From the NCBI RefSeq assembly GCF_937874145.1, contig NZ_CALNBI010000044.1, positions 1 to 34,883 of the forward strand: a stretch of DNA of 34,883 bases, written 5' to 3'. Positions 9,201 through 16,674 of this stretch are shown here, piece after piece. Source of the stretch: an uncultured Chitinophaga sp. Its GTDB lineage: Bacteria > Bacteroidota > Bacteroidia > Chitinophagales > Chitinophagaceae. Each line of letters begins with the position of its first letter. The stretch's first letter is position 1. The position numbers were made by a program, and so were the translations under genes. A model generated the notes under the pieces. The model was not told the origin of the DNA and ran no database searches. It saw only the letters and a list, made by a program, of their open reading frames with translations.

Positions 9201-10753
9201 TCTTCCGCCAGCACGCGCCGGGTATCGGCCCAGATGGCAGCCTGGCTTTTCGTTTCAAAAGCCTGGCGCGTAGACGTTGATTTGTCGGAATTTCCTCTGT
9301 GGGGCGTCATGTAAGCATCTGCCAGGTTTATCCTCGGCCGGATGTCCAGTTCCTTACGGAGGATTTTCCATTTGGTGCTGATGTATGAAAGGATGCCTTT
9401 GGCCAGCGGTGGGTTTTCGCTGGGGCCCAGGAACAGGATGCCGCCTTTGTTCAGCGCGAATTGCAGCAGGTTGTACACTCTGTCCTGCAGTACGGGGTTC
9501 ATATAGATGAGCATGTTCCTGCAGGAAACGAGGTCGTTTTTAATGAAAGGCGGATCCCTCGTAATATCGTGCCTGGCGAAAACGATCTGTTTCCGGATGC
9601 GGGGGATGACGGTATATTGCTTCCCCCGGAAAGTGAAGTATTTATCAAGGATGTCCCTGGGAACATCGTTGGCGATGGTAACCGGGTAAGTTCCGGCGAA
9701 GGCGATTTCCAAATTCGAAGCGTCGATATCGGAAGCGAAGATTTTTACTTCCACGCTTTTACCTAACCGCTCTATGACCATATCCAGCAGGATAGCAATC
9801 GAATACGCTTCTTCTCCCGTACTGCAGGCAGACACCCACACCTTGAGCGGTTCTTCGCTTTGCCGCGCGCTCAGGAGCTCGGGCAGGGCTTTCGTTTCCA
9901 GGACGGCAAAAGCATCCTTGTCACGGAAGAAACGGGTGACGCTGATGAGGAAATCATGGGCCAGGGCCTTGCTCTCTTCCGGGTTCTCCTGCAGAAAAGC
10001 CAGGTATACGGCAGGGTCCTGCATGTCGTGCTGCTGCATCCTTTTGGAGATGCGGCGCAGGATGGTCGGTGTTTTATAATAATGGAAATGCTGCCCTTCC
10101 GTGGCGGCAATCACCCGGAAGATCTCGTCCAGTGTTTTTTCATCAGGCTCTCCGGGAAAAGGCTTGCCTTGCCCGGTGCTGGAAATGGCTTCTATGATGG
10201 AAGCCGCCAGTTCGCCGGGAGTACCCGTCATATCCGCGTTCCCCGAAGCGATGGCGCTGTTGGGCATGCCATCGAAACGCGCGGAAGTGGGCTCCTGCAC
10301 GAACACGGCGCCGCCGTTCTCTTTGATGCTGGCAATGCCCCTGGTGCCATCCGTTCCCGTCCCGGAAAGTATGACGGCCATGGCCAGCTGCTTTTTGTCG
10401 TCGGCCAGGGAATGCAGGAAAACGTCGATCGCATTGTTGGGCGATTTGTCGTGCGCTTTATCCGACAACTGGAGACGGCCCCTGGCGATGCGGATTTGTT
10501 TGGTGTTGGGGATAACGTAGATGCACTCTTTCTGCACGGGCTGGTCATGCGACGCTTCCACCACCTGCATATGCGTATGCCGCGCCACAAGTTCCACGAG
10601 CAGGCTGCGGAAATCGGGAGACAGGTGCTGGATGATGACAAAAGAGATGTTCTCAGCATGGGGCATGTTGTCGAAGAATTCCTGGATGGCTTCCAGTCCT
10701 CCGGCGGAGGCGCCGATGGCTACTACGTAATGCTGAGGATTGCCTTTGATCAT
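6281..10753 (-). CDS. CheB-CheR-PAS-histidine kinase fusion protein
   Basis: A 1490-residue cytoplasmic signalling protein with no clear membrane segment. CheB methylesterase spans about 8-190 with catalytic S16 (GASAGG), H43 (QHLSPDF) and D135 (GTGTDG). CheR methyltransferase spans about 205-460 with VTRFFRD, the SAM motif SACSTGEEAYS (308-318) and SCRNMLIYMN. A Glu-rich heptad coiled coil covers about 640-715. Then come roughly four PAS units (about 718-815, 820-935, 985-1105, 1115-1225), of which the third, with HPDDR and EYRLMKSDG, is the clearest. The kinase has H-box ASHDLQEPL with His1267, an N-box (QNLLGNSLKF) and G-boxes (DNGIGF, GTGIGL). The start ATG overlaps the stop of bphP in an ATGA, implying coupled translation. 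The H-box type is the one found in phytochrome kinases. Pairing with BphP is inference. Confidence 0.95.
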   Translation of the reverse strand: MIKGNPQHYVVAIGASAGGLEAIQEFFDNMPHAENISFVIIQHLSPDFRSLLVELVARHTHMQVVEASHDQPVQKECIYVIPNTKQIRIARGRLQLSDKAHDKSPNNAIDVFLHSLADDKKQLAMAVILSGTGTDGTRGIASIKENGGAVFVQEPTSARFDGMPNSAIASGNADMTGTPGELAASIIEAISSTGQGKPFPGEPDEKTLDEIFRVIAATEGQHFHYYKTPTILRRISKRMQQHDMQDPAVYLAFLQENPEESKALAHDFLISVTRFFRDKDAFAVLETKALPELLSARQSEEPLKVWVSACSTGEEAYSIAILLDMVIERLGKSVEVKIFASDIDASNLEIAFAGTYPVTIANDVPRDILDKYFTFRGKQYTVIPRIRKQIVFARHDITRDPPFIKNDLVSCRNMLIYMNPVLQDRVYNLLQFALNKGGILFLGPSENPPLAKGILSYISTKWKILRKELDIRPRINLADAYMTPHRGNSDKSTSTRQAFETKSQAAIWADTRRVLAEDLGFVACYIDRNFEIRETIGNYEQMLTLPKKILNLNLVRMLPAAAGMAVDKAIRQAWRNNKPETLHNLPVERDGVTSLLQVTIHPQSNIPDMTLVTLLRNPAPSLLPPPLPQPGHVDQGYIHELENELNDVRNNLQEAVEELETVNEELQSSNEELLSSNEELQSSNEELQSLNEELYTLNTEHQLKIRELQELNDDLNNYFRSTDIAQIFLDEQLNIRKFNPASNRMINIIESDLGRPIAHISSNIKYDRLTEDIAHVLQTRKTVEKEVQLTQGKNMLMRILPYLTRDNKHAGIIITFVDISVITQLNNIIRSVFNASQSAILALKGRVSEHGEIVDFSITTLNRTAREWFGGNKSTLEGESLRETIPELMKEELLQEYLQVIKDDRILQRDVYIDTRQAWYELSGVRMPGGMVITFTDITDKKRSLQKIRQNYAELTEAKENLRRLNAELEDKVRNRTRELAFSEERFRMVAKATNDALWDWNLTDDRIWWSEAFGKLFGHDSKDMSRRDSVQFIHPDDRKTVSGSIYEAINDGKNQWSQEYRLMKSDGHYASVLDRGYILHNEFGVPYRMLGTVMDLTALKEAESAIATNIAEKQFLAESMPLVVWTSTEPGVLDFVNRQFETYTDMGYEDSIGEGWKSTIHPQDLPPLMNYWREAGRTGQDFTTEIRVRNGADGYHWNLLRAKSRKTDGDIAPGWVITLVDIHQQKVINEILEEKIIDRTRQLQETNEQLEASNNELQLFASVASHDLQEPLRKIHMFSKMVRDRHHEDLPETTVTYLNKIMNAVVRMKSLMVNILNFSKLSAAAGGYEWVDLGAVIADVQEDFEVLISEKGASIETKNLPGLMANRTQMQQVFQNLLGNSLKFCSPDRTPVISISAVRIQEKSFAAPPNPEGNWYAITIRDNGIGFDEQFKNRIFDLFQRLNSKDQYEGTGIGLAIIKKIVENHQGLITAESKGEGAAFHIILPVRQD
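8666..8758 (-). repeat. 21-bp imperfect tandem repeat encoding a SSNEELQ heptad
   Basis: Inside the kinase gene the code for residues about 666-696 repeats a seven-residue unit (SSNEELL / SSNEELQ / SSNEELQ / SLNEELY), giving imperfect 21-bp DNA repeats. It forms the core of the coiled coil between the CheR part and the first PAS domain. The period is exact but the codons vary, so it is protein-level repetition and not a DNA element. Confidence 0.85.
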
Positions 10754-12267
10754 AAATCACGGTTGTCTTGCGTGGGGGATAGAAATGCGAAGATGAAGCT
10801 CCGCAGGTTTTCGGCGGCCTGGATTTCTTCGGGGCGCCAGGGGCTGGAGAATCCTTTCACATGCTCCTGCCACAACTTGAAGGAATGCCGCGGATGATAG
10901 ATCTGCGGGTCCTTGTCAAAAAGGATCCTTTCTTCCGGATTACCGCCCCAACTTGTAGTTTGGATGAGTTCTTTCCGGAACAGGAGAATGTATTCGTCCT
11001 GCTGCGCCTGGATGGGGATCGCCAGCAACCCGCTGGCCATCTCCGCGAGCGAATCGGAAATCTCATATTCCGCGGCAAGGGAATCCGTATGGTAAACACG
11101 CCGGCCATCTTTCAGGTGCAGCCAGAGCGTGATATCCCCGATCTCGGATTTCGAAGGCACTGTACCCGAAAGATGGACCTGCCGGTTCATGATCACGGCC
11201 ATCCCGGTGGCTTGCATCATGTCCATAAGGATGGGGGTGCCGTCACCGGCGGTTAATCCATCCTGCAGTTTATCGTTTTGATAGATATTGGCAATTACCT
11301 GCGTGTAGAGGTTATTTAGCCGGGTGTTGTAATCGAAATATCCCTGCAGCTGCAGCGTATTGATCCGCGCTGAAATGATGGTGGATAACAATTCCAGCGT
11401 GGTGCAAAGCTGGTGGTCGATATTGCGGGCGGTTTGATGGTGGCAGGCGATCAGCCCCCAGAGCTCGCCGTTGATCATCAGCCTCACCGACATCGAAGCC
11501 CCGACTTTCATATTCTTCAAATACTCCACATGCACCGCCGCCACCGCGCGCACGTTGCAATCCGACATATCCAGGAAAGCATGCGTCACCGGATTGATGA
11601 CCGGATAGAGCTTCACCGGCTCGAAGTCGCGGTTGGGGATGAAGCGGTAAGGATTGTTTTTATAAATATCCCTGGCCGGCTTGGGAATATCCGAAGCGGG
11701 AAAGGTGAACCCCAGATAGGCTTCCATTTCCTCCTCCCTGGCTTCTGCCATCACATGCCCGTTCCAGTCTTTGTCAAAAACATAAATCATGACCTTGTCG
11801 AATCCGCTCACTTTCTTCAGTTCGTCAGCCGCCACGGTGCAAACGCTTTGCACATCGGTAGCGGTATCGATCCGGTGGATGGTTTCGCGCAAATCGCGGA
11901 AGTGCTCCATGAAGGTGGCGCCTTCGCGGGCGGCGATTGCGGTTTCGATTTCGAGGAGGATCAGTTCGGGGTGGAAATGCGCAATAACGTAATGCCCGTC
12001 CCAGTTCGTCGTGAACCTTTCTCCGCCAGTGTTTTCGCGCATCCCGGCGATCTGGCCGGCGAATGTTTCGCCGGTCAGCTCCCGGAGGGTGATATCTATC
12101 AATTCCCGGGCGCTCTTACCGAAGACGGTATCCACGTTTTCGCTGACCTGCCGGATCACCAGCTCGCGGTCCAGCACCACGAGTACGGCATACGTCTGAA
12201 CGGTATTAATGATGTGAATAGGTATGTTCCCGCAGAACTCCGAATCATATTTCGAATATTGGCTCAT
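10750..12267 (-). CDS. bphP: Bacteriophytochrome photosensory core (PAS-GAF-PHY) without output domain
   Basis: A red/far-red light sensor binding biliverdin. Cys12 sits at the same distance from an IH pair as the chromophore Cys of bacteriophytochromes (C-x4-IH). The GAF domain has PASDIP with D193, H246 in HVEYLKNM and GLIACHH at 271-277; these match the Asp, His and His that contact the chromophore in Deinococcus BphP. The PHY tongue is present as WGGNP (440-444) and PRHSF (459-463). The protein ends about 40 residues after the tongue, so PAS, GAF and PHY are complete but there is no kinase, GGDEF or other effector. It overlaps bphO by 23 bp upstream and the kinase gene by 4 bp downstream. 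The missing output domain is probably supplied by that separate kinase. Confidence 0.95.
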   Translation of the reverse strand: MSQYSKYDSEFCGNIPIHIINTVQTYAVLVVLDRELVIRQVSENVDTVFGKSARELIDITLRELTGETFAGQIAGMRENTGGERFTTNWDGHYVIAHFHPELILLEIETAIAAREGATFMEHFRDLRETIHRIDTATDVQSVCTVAADELKKVSGFDKVMIYVFDKDWNGHVMAEAREEEMEAYLGFTFPASDIPKPARDIYKNNPYRFIPNRDFEPVKLYPVINPVTHAFLDMSDCNVRAVAAVHVEYLKNMKVGASMSVRLMINGELWGLIACHHQTARNIDHQLCTTLELLSTIISARINTLQLQGYFDYNTRLNNLYTQVIANIYQNDKLQDGLTAGDGTPILMDMMQATGMAVIMNRQVHLSGTVPSKSEIGDITLWLHLKDGRRVYHTDSLAAEYEISDSLAEMASGLLAIPIQAQQDEYILLFRKELIQTTSWGGNPEERILFDKDPQIYHPRHSFKLWQEHVKGFSSPWRPEEIQAAENLRSFIFAFLSPTQDNRDL

Positions 12268-12841
12268 ATGCGATCGCCCAATCTTTAAAAGTCAGGAAAG
12301 TATTTTTGGCGGCCTCCGCAGCTGGCTGGCGGTCATCTTCCCCCAGGTTGTCGAGATATTCGCGGAATTTTTTCCACATTTCCCCTGTAGATGCACCATA
12401 ACCATTAAAGAAGGAAAAGCCCTTCCCTGCCTGCATTTGCAGTTGGCTGCTGATCATGCCTGCAATAATTATTCCACCCAGGGTAGAGCCTTCGAGCACG
12501 TATGCCGCCCCAAGCGCGGCGGCGCGCCCGGAAATGGGAGGAACGGCAGGGCGGAGGTCCGTTGCTGTGAGCGTACCCCCCATTGCTGCGATATCTTCGA
12601 GGATGGATGCGGCTTTTCTGCGCGCGGGTGCATCGGGTATATCGAGCCAGGGCGCCATGGCGGTTTCCAAAGCGTGGTAGTAGTAATAAAACAATCCTAA
12701 AAGACGGATGTATGCTTCTTTACTGCGGATTTGCTTCATGCTGCGCACCAACAACTTCTCCAGTGCCAGGTGCTCGGTGTGGGTGTAACGCTTTAAATAT
12801 GCCGAAACACCCGGTAGCCGGGACGGGTCTGTATCTTTCAT
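12245..12841 (-). CDS. bphO: Biliverdin-producing heme oxygenase
   Basis: A 198-residue heme oxygenase that opens heme to biliverdin, iron and CO. The N-terminal helix has the family pattern T-x3-H with T20 and proximal His24 (LKRYTHTEHLALEK). The distal helix carries YVLEGSTLGG (114-123), the glycine-rich motif over the heme. Length matches BphO-type enzymes. It is the first gene of the reverse-strand operon and its 3' end overlaps the start of bphP by 23 bp, the classic bphO-bphP pairing in which the enzyme supplies the phytochrome chromophore. A reductase for electron supply is not encoded nearby and would have to be a general one. A role in iron recovery from heme is possible but less likely given the context. 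Confidence 0.93.
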   Translation of the reverse strand: MKDTDPSRLPGVSAYLKRYTHTEHLALEKLLVRSMKQIRSKEAYIRLLGLFYYYYHALETAMAPWLDIPDAPARRKAASILEDIAAMGGTLTATDLRPAVPPISGRAAALGAAYVLEGSTLGGIIIAGMISSQLQMQAGKGFSFFNGYGASTGEMWKKFREYLDNLGEDDRQPAAEAAKNTFLTFKDWAIAYEPIFEI

Positions 12842-12966
12842 TTGAATCTGTGGGAATTTTCACTAAGATACATAAAATCATGCCGTAGCGAGCGGAAAGC
12901 CTGCAACCCGGGCGCTGGAAGCCCGGATTTTGTATCTTTAAAAAAGTAACGAAAATCCGGTAACCC
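12842..12966. promoter_or_regulatory. Divergent promoter region, bphO and amidohydrolase
   Basis: The 125 bases between two divergent starts. On the forward strand TATCTTTA (12933-12940) resembles the Bacteroidota -7 box TAnnTTTG, 26 bases before the amidohydrolase ATG; just upstream is an inverted repeat CCGGGC/GCCCGG (12908-12913, 12921-12926) with a 7-base loop. On the reverse strand TATCTTAG (12870-12863) is a weaker box for bphO. No clear -33 TTTG accompanies either. Box assignment is by eye. Confidence 0.4.
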
Positions 12967-14319
12967 ATGCGCATATCCTCTGCTTTCACGATCCTCGCCG
13001 CGGCCATTCTCCTCACCGCCTGCCGGCAATCCCCTGCGGCACAGGCGCTCCTCTTGCAAGACGTCACCCTCATCGACGGGCACGGCCAGGCCCCCCGAGA
13101 ACATGTCGACGTCCTCATCCGGGGCGACAGCATCGCTGAAATCGGCCAAAACCTCGATACCAACGGGGTTCAGGTCATGCGGTTGTCGGGGAAAACCGTC
13201 ATGCCCGCGCTCATCAGCGCGCACGTGCACGTGGGCACGCTGCAGGGCACAGAGAACGACGGGCGTTTCTATACGCCGGAAAACGTCACCCGGCATCTCA
13301 AAAAGTACCAGGATTACGGGATTTTGCAGGTGCTCGTTATGGGTACCGACCGTCCCATTCTTTTTACCAGCGGCCTCGCCGATTCCTCCGTGAGGGGCCT
13401 GGCGCCGGGGGCGCGGCTCCACTCGGCCGGATTTGGATTCGGTGTTGCCGGGGGCGCGCCGCCCGCGGCTTTCGGGATGGACCTCGTCATGCGGCCGGCT
13501 ACAAAAGAAGAAGCGGATCGTCAGGTCGACAGCCTCGCCAGGCTCTCCGTTAAAACCATTAAAATGTGGGTCGATAACGCCGGCCCCGGCAAGCCCAAAA
13601 TGGATCCCGCCGTATATCACGCCCTGATCGAAGCCGCCCATCGCAACGGCATGAAAGCCGCCGCGCACCTGTATTTCATCGCAGATGCAAGGCAACTGGT
13701 GGCGGATGGCATCGATATCATCGCGCACAGCATCCGCGACCAGGAAATCGACGATACGCTGGTTGCCGGCATCAAAAGAAAAAATATTATCTACATACCC
13801 ACGCTGGCGCTCGATAAATTCGCCTACGCATATGGCGATACGCCGCCCTGGCTCAGCGATCCCTTCTTCAAATCTTCGCTGGAACCGGGCGCTTATGAAT
13901 TTATCACCTCGCAGACCTACAGGGATAACATCCGCAATAATGCCAATTACCCGGAAAAAGCCCGCGCATTGGCCAATGCATTGAAAAACGTGTACAAACT
14001 GCATAAAGCCGGCGTACTCATTGCACTGGGCACCGATTCCGGCGCCAGTCCTGCCCGGGCGCAGGGTTTCTCTGAGCACCTGGAGCTGGAACTCCTGGTA
14101 GAAGCCGGTTTCACTCCGCTGGAAGCCATCACCGCCGGCACCCTGAATGCCGCGAAAGCGTTGCGGGTGGCGGATGATTTTGGTACCGTGGAGCCGGGGA
14201 AAAAGGCGGATTTGCTGGTGCTGAACGGTAATCCGGCGCAGGATATCCGCAGTACGCAGAACATTTACCGCGTTTTCAAATCTGGAACAGCAGTGAGCAA
14301 CGGTCCTTTGGCACAATAA
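12967..14319 (+). CDS. Secreted amidohydrolase-family lipoprotein (imidazolonepropionase-like)
   Basis: A metal-dependent hydrolase predicted to act outside the cytoplasm. The signal MRISSAFTILAAAILLTAC gives a lipid anchor at Cys19. After the N-terminal beta part comes the TIM barrel with metal ligands H86 and H88 (SAHVHVG), K199 (IKMW, a possible carbamylated bridging lysine), H234 (AAHLY), H254 (IAHS) and D357 (GTDSG). The C-terminus has the usual NAAKALRV and EPGKKADLLVL motifs. Known relatives include cyclic imide, prolidase-like and lactone hydrolases, so the substrate cannot be named. It stands 16 bases before the alpha/beta hydrolase on the same strand, and the two are probably co-transcribed. 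Confidence 0.9.
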   Translation: MRISSAFTILAAAILLTACRQSPAAQALLLQDVTLIDGHGQAPREHVDVLIRGDSIAEIGQNLDTNGVQVMRLSGKTVMPALISAHVHVGTLQGTENDGRFYTPENVTRHLKKYQDYGILQVLVMGTDRPILFTSGLADSSVRGLAPGARLHSAGFGFGVAGGAPPAAFGMDLVMRPATKEEADRQVDSLARLSVKTIKMWVDNAGPGKPKMDPAVYHALIEAAHRNGMKAAAHLYFIADARQLVADGIDIIAHSIRDQEIDDTLVAGIKRKNIIYIPTLALDKFAYAYGDTPPWLSDPFFKSSLEPGAYEFITSQTYRDNIRNNANYPEKARALANALKNVYKLHKAGVLIALGTDSGASPARAQGFSEHLELELLVEAGFTPLEAITAGTLNAAKALRVADDFGTVEPGKKADLLVLNGNPAQDIRSTQNIYRVFKSGTAVSNGPLAQ

Positions 14320-14335
14320 TTCGGCGGACAGGCAT

Positions 14336-15211
14336 ATGGACAAGCAGATATTCAACAGATCCGTTTCGGTGAACGGCGTGGAAATTTTCTACCGCGAAGC
14401 CGGGAACCCGCGAAACCCTTCGGTATTATTGATGCATGGGTTTCCCTCATCTTCCCTCATGTTCAAAAACCTCATGACCGCGCTAGCAGACCGCTACCAC
14501 CTCGTTGCGCCGGATTACCCGGGCTTCGGGTTCAGCGGTTTCCCCGGTCAGCAGGATTTCGAATATACCTTTCAAAACATTGCACGCCATATCAGCCGGT
14601 TCACCGACCTCATTGGATTAGATCGTTTCACGATTTACCTGCATGATTATGGCTGCCCCATCGGTTTGCGGCTGTGCCTGGAGCAACCGGAGAAGATAGC
14701 GGCGCTCATCGTGCAGGACGGCAACGCGTATGCCGAAGGTATTGGCCCGCAATGGGATGAAACGATAGATTACTGGCATCATCCCACGCCGGAAAAAAAG
14801 GCAAAAGTGGCTGGTTTTTTAAGTGAAGAAGGGACGAAGATGCAATACACCGCGGGTGTTCCCGAAGCATTGCTGGAGCGGATCAGCCCCGAATTGTGGC
14901 GGCTGGATTGGTCGCGGATGCAACGTCCCGGCAATATCGAAATGCAGTTTGCCCTGAACTGCGATTTCCAGGATAACATCCTGATGTTTCCCGTCTTCCA
15001 GCAATATTTCCGTACACACCAGCCGCCCGCATTGATATTGTGGGGGAAGCACGATGCGTTTTTCGGGGTGGAAGAAGCTCCCTGTTACCAGCGCGACCTG
15101 CGGGATGCATCGGTGCATATCCTCGACGGCGGCCATAAGTTATTAGAAACGAATTTCGATGAAGTGCTGATGCTGGTTTCCGATTTCCTGGAGAGAAAAG
15201 TATCTACATAA
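14336..15211 (+). CDS. Alpha/beta hydrolase with aspartate nucleophile
   Basis: A 291-residue cytoplasmic-looking enzyme with no signal peptide. The oxyanion motif is HGFP (34-37). The nucleophile elbow reads YLHDYGCPIG with Asp104, not Ser, as in haloalkane dehalogenases, epoxide hydrolases and fluoroacetate dehalogenases. The acid is likely D240 (GKHDAFF) and the base H267 (DGGHKLLE). The HDYG-PIG elbow is frequent in proteins annotated as haloalkane dehalogenase or epoxide hydrolase. Without the cap residues I cannot choose between these. It follows the amidohydrolase after 16 bases and is closed by a strong terminator directly after the stop codon. Confidence 0.9.
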   Translation: MDKQIFNRSVSVNGVEIFYREAGNPRNPSVLLMHGFPSSSLMFKNLMTALADRYHLVAPDYPGFGFSGFPGQQDFEYTFQNIARHISRFTDLIGLDRFTIYLHDYGCPIGLRLCLEQPEKIAALIVQDGNAYAEGIGPQWDETIDYWHHPTPEKKAKVAGFLSEEGTKMQYTAGVPEALLERISPELWRLDWSRMQRPGNIEMQFALNCDFQDNILMFPVFQQYFRTHQPPALILWGKHDAFFGVEEAPCYQRDLRDASVHILDGGHKLLETNFDEVLMLVSDFLERKVST

Positions 15212-15246
15212 AAAAAAGCCCGGCCAAAACTGCACGGGCTTTTTTA
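15211..15246. terminator. Bidirectional rho-independent terminator
   Basis: A seven-A tract, then stem GCCCG (15218-15222), a 12-base loop and CGGGC (15235-15239) followed by six T. The A tract pairs with the T tract to lengthen the stem. It begins on the stop codon of the hydrolase and serves the convergent small lipoprotein gene too. Confidence 0.88.
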
Positions 15247-15265
15247 TAATCTTCGGCGATGGGTG

Positions 15266-15643
15266 TTATCTGCCACAATCTGCCGTCCATGTGCGGCCGT
15301 TGCGCGTAAACCCGATAACGAGTTTGTCTTTGTTGATGGTGATCAAACCGGTGCCGTCGCTGCCTGTGCTGATGAGCGTGTTGGCGTCTTTCTGGGAGAA
15401 CTCAACACCCGTCAGGTCGGGGATGCCATCCGAAAAACGGAAGTTGTACCGGGCATTTACTTTGGTGACAAATACGCTGCCGTTGTCTTGGGTAATATTC
15501 TTTTCTGCATCTCTGTAAGCTACACTTCCTCTAAAGGTGCCGGCAAATACGTCTACGTCTGCGGGGTCGGTGTCTTTACTGCATGAAGTCATCACGAAAG
15601 CGGAAAACAGCAGCACAGCCAGACTCTTGAGCATTAATTTCAT
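15266..15643 (-). CDS. Small uncharacterised lipoprotein
   Basis: A 125-residue protein with a lipoprotein signal, MKLMLKSLAVLLFSAFVMTSC, lipidated Cys at 21, followed by an acidic linker (SKDTDPADVD). The rest alternates short beta-like segments (FAGTFRGSVAY, NGSVFVTKV, GLITINKDKLVIGF) and ends RTWTADCGR, resembling a small beta-barrel or sandwich of the type found in many Bacteroidota surface lipoproteins. I do not recognise a named family. It is monocistronic, convergent with the hydrolase, and its function is unknown. Confidence 0.75.
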   Translation of the reverse strand: MKLMLKSLAVLLFSAFVMTSCSKDTDPADVDVFAGTFRGSVAYRDAEKNITQDNGSVFVTKVNARYNFRFSDGIPDLTGVEFSQKDANTLISTGSDGTGLITINKDKLVIGFTRNGRTWTADCGR

Positions 15644-15674
15644 AAAGATCGGTTTTAGTTCAATAAAGATGTTC

Positions 15675-15857
15675 TTACCTACTCATTTGCAATTCCTGTA
15701 CCAAAGCGGCAACGTACTGATTGTAAGAACATTGGCTAAAATTTTCTACAGCTGTATACACTAATGCCGCTACTTGTGGCGGGTACGCCGCGCCACATGC
15801 GACATCGCCGCAGGAAGTATTGGTTTGGGAAAGAAGGGGCAGCATCAATGGTTTCAA
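15675..15857 (-). CDS. Doubtful small ORF, Cys-containing, possible remnant
   Basis: A 60-codon frame from a TTG between the GNAT gene and the small lipoprotein gene. The product is MKPLMLPLLSQTNTSCGDVA..., with three Cys and a plausible amphipathic tail (YNQYVAALVQELQ). In the same frame a good AAAGGAG precedes an ATG just upstream, but that start hits a TGA after five codons. A second frame from the next ATG gives an unrelated 51-residue peptide. This looks either like a small gene interrupted near its start or like chance coding. I do not recognise a family. The 286-base gap here holds nothing else that I can support. Confidence 0.25.
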   Translation of the reverse strand: MKPLMLPLLSQTNTSCGDVACGAAYPPQVAALVYTAVENFSQCSYNQYVAALVQELQMSR

Positions 15858-15929
15858 TACCTGTTTGCTCCGCTGTCCGGATCAGCGGCATACGGTCATT
15901 CTCCTTTGCAATAAGCGCTCTTCCGCTGA

Positions 15930-16451
15930 TTATAAATGCAGCCGGAAGCCGAATACCGGCAGTTCGCCCTGGAGGAAATCGAGATCTTCCGACCGGAGGA
16001 ACCCCATCCGCTGGTACATGCCCCAGGCGGTACGCATCGACCGGGTGGAGTGGATGATCACCTGGTTCCGGCGCGATTGCCGTGCCCTGGCAATACAGGT
16101 TTCCGCCAGCAGCTTGCCGATCCCTTGTTTGCGGAAGTTGGGGTGCACGGCCAGCAGCCTGAAACCGGCGGCGTCTTTTTCCTGCGTGGCCGTACCGCCC
16201 GAGCCGTAAAATTGGATATCGTTGAAATACACCACGGCGCCGGCGATGCGCTCGCCGCTGAGCGCCACAATCAGCTCCGCTCCGGGCCGTGAGGCGAGCT
16301 CGCCCACATTGGCCAGCATGGCGTAATAGGCAGGTTGTTCGGAAATGCCGGGGAAGCCCTCGAGCGTGGAATACACCTGGATCATGAGTTGCCCTGTGGC
16401 CGGGATTTCGGTAGTGCGGGCATTGCGGACGGTAATTTGTTCGTTTTGCAT
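15930..16451 (-). CDS. GNAT-family N-acetyltransferase
   Basis: A 173-residue acyl-CoA-dependent acetyltransferase. Motif A is clear, FRLLAVHPNFRKQGIGKLL, with the acetyl-CoA pyrophosphate loop RKQGIG at 107-112. The later motif MYQRMGF holds Y146, the usual general acid position. The N-terminal part matches the variable substrate-binding half of the fold. Neighbours give no clue to the substrate; it could be a small molecule or a protein amine. A short perfect inverted repeat lies 5 bases upstream of the start codon and may be an operator. Confidence 0.88.
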   Translation of the reverse strand: MQNEQITVRNARTTEIPATGQLMIQVYSTLEGFPGISEQPAYYAMLANVGELASRPGAELIVALSGERIAGAVVYFNDIQFYGSGGTATQEKDAAGFRLLAVHPNFRKQGIGKLLAETCIARARQSRRNQVIIHSTRSMRTAWGMYQRMGFLRSEDLDFLQGELPVFGFRLHL

Positions 16452-16456
16452 AATTC

Positions 16457-16471
16457 GTTAATGAGATTAAC
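16457..16471. promoter_or_regulatory. Inverted repeat GTTAAT-GAG-ATTAAC upstream of GNAT gene
   Basis: Six-base perfect arms with a 3-base spacer, ending 5 bases before the GNAT start codon. The position would allow a repressor or ribosome-access effect. The regulator is unknown and the repeat is short, so it may be chance. Confidence 0.3.
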
Positions 16472-16674
16472 AATACAGGGATACCGGGCCGGAAGATCCG
16501 TCAGGGAATCCGAATTTAGGCCCAAACGCGCCTGAACCGGCGGTTTTCTGGTACGGGATGCTGGAACGGTTGGTTGGGTAGGCGGCCTGTCCTGCTGTCC
16601 CGCAAACCATGCAGGGATGTAAATAAAACGACTTTTTACTATTTTACCTGCAAAATTCAACGATCAGTAACGGG

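Noticed and set aside
9860..10897. A 345-codon open frame opposite the CheB/CheR part
   Set aside because: The CheB and CheR catalytic motifs on the reverse strand identify the real gene.
12838..14355. A 505-codon open frame antisense to the amidohydrolase
   Set aside because: The amidohydrolase has a lipobox and metal ligands; the reverse frame shows neither signal nor domain.
16382..16660. A 92-codon reverse frame upstream of the GNAT gene
   Set aside because: It overlaps the GNAT start in another frame, is rich in R and P and has no motif; the region is better read as the divergent promoter space of the GNAT and sigma genes.
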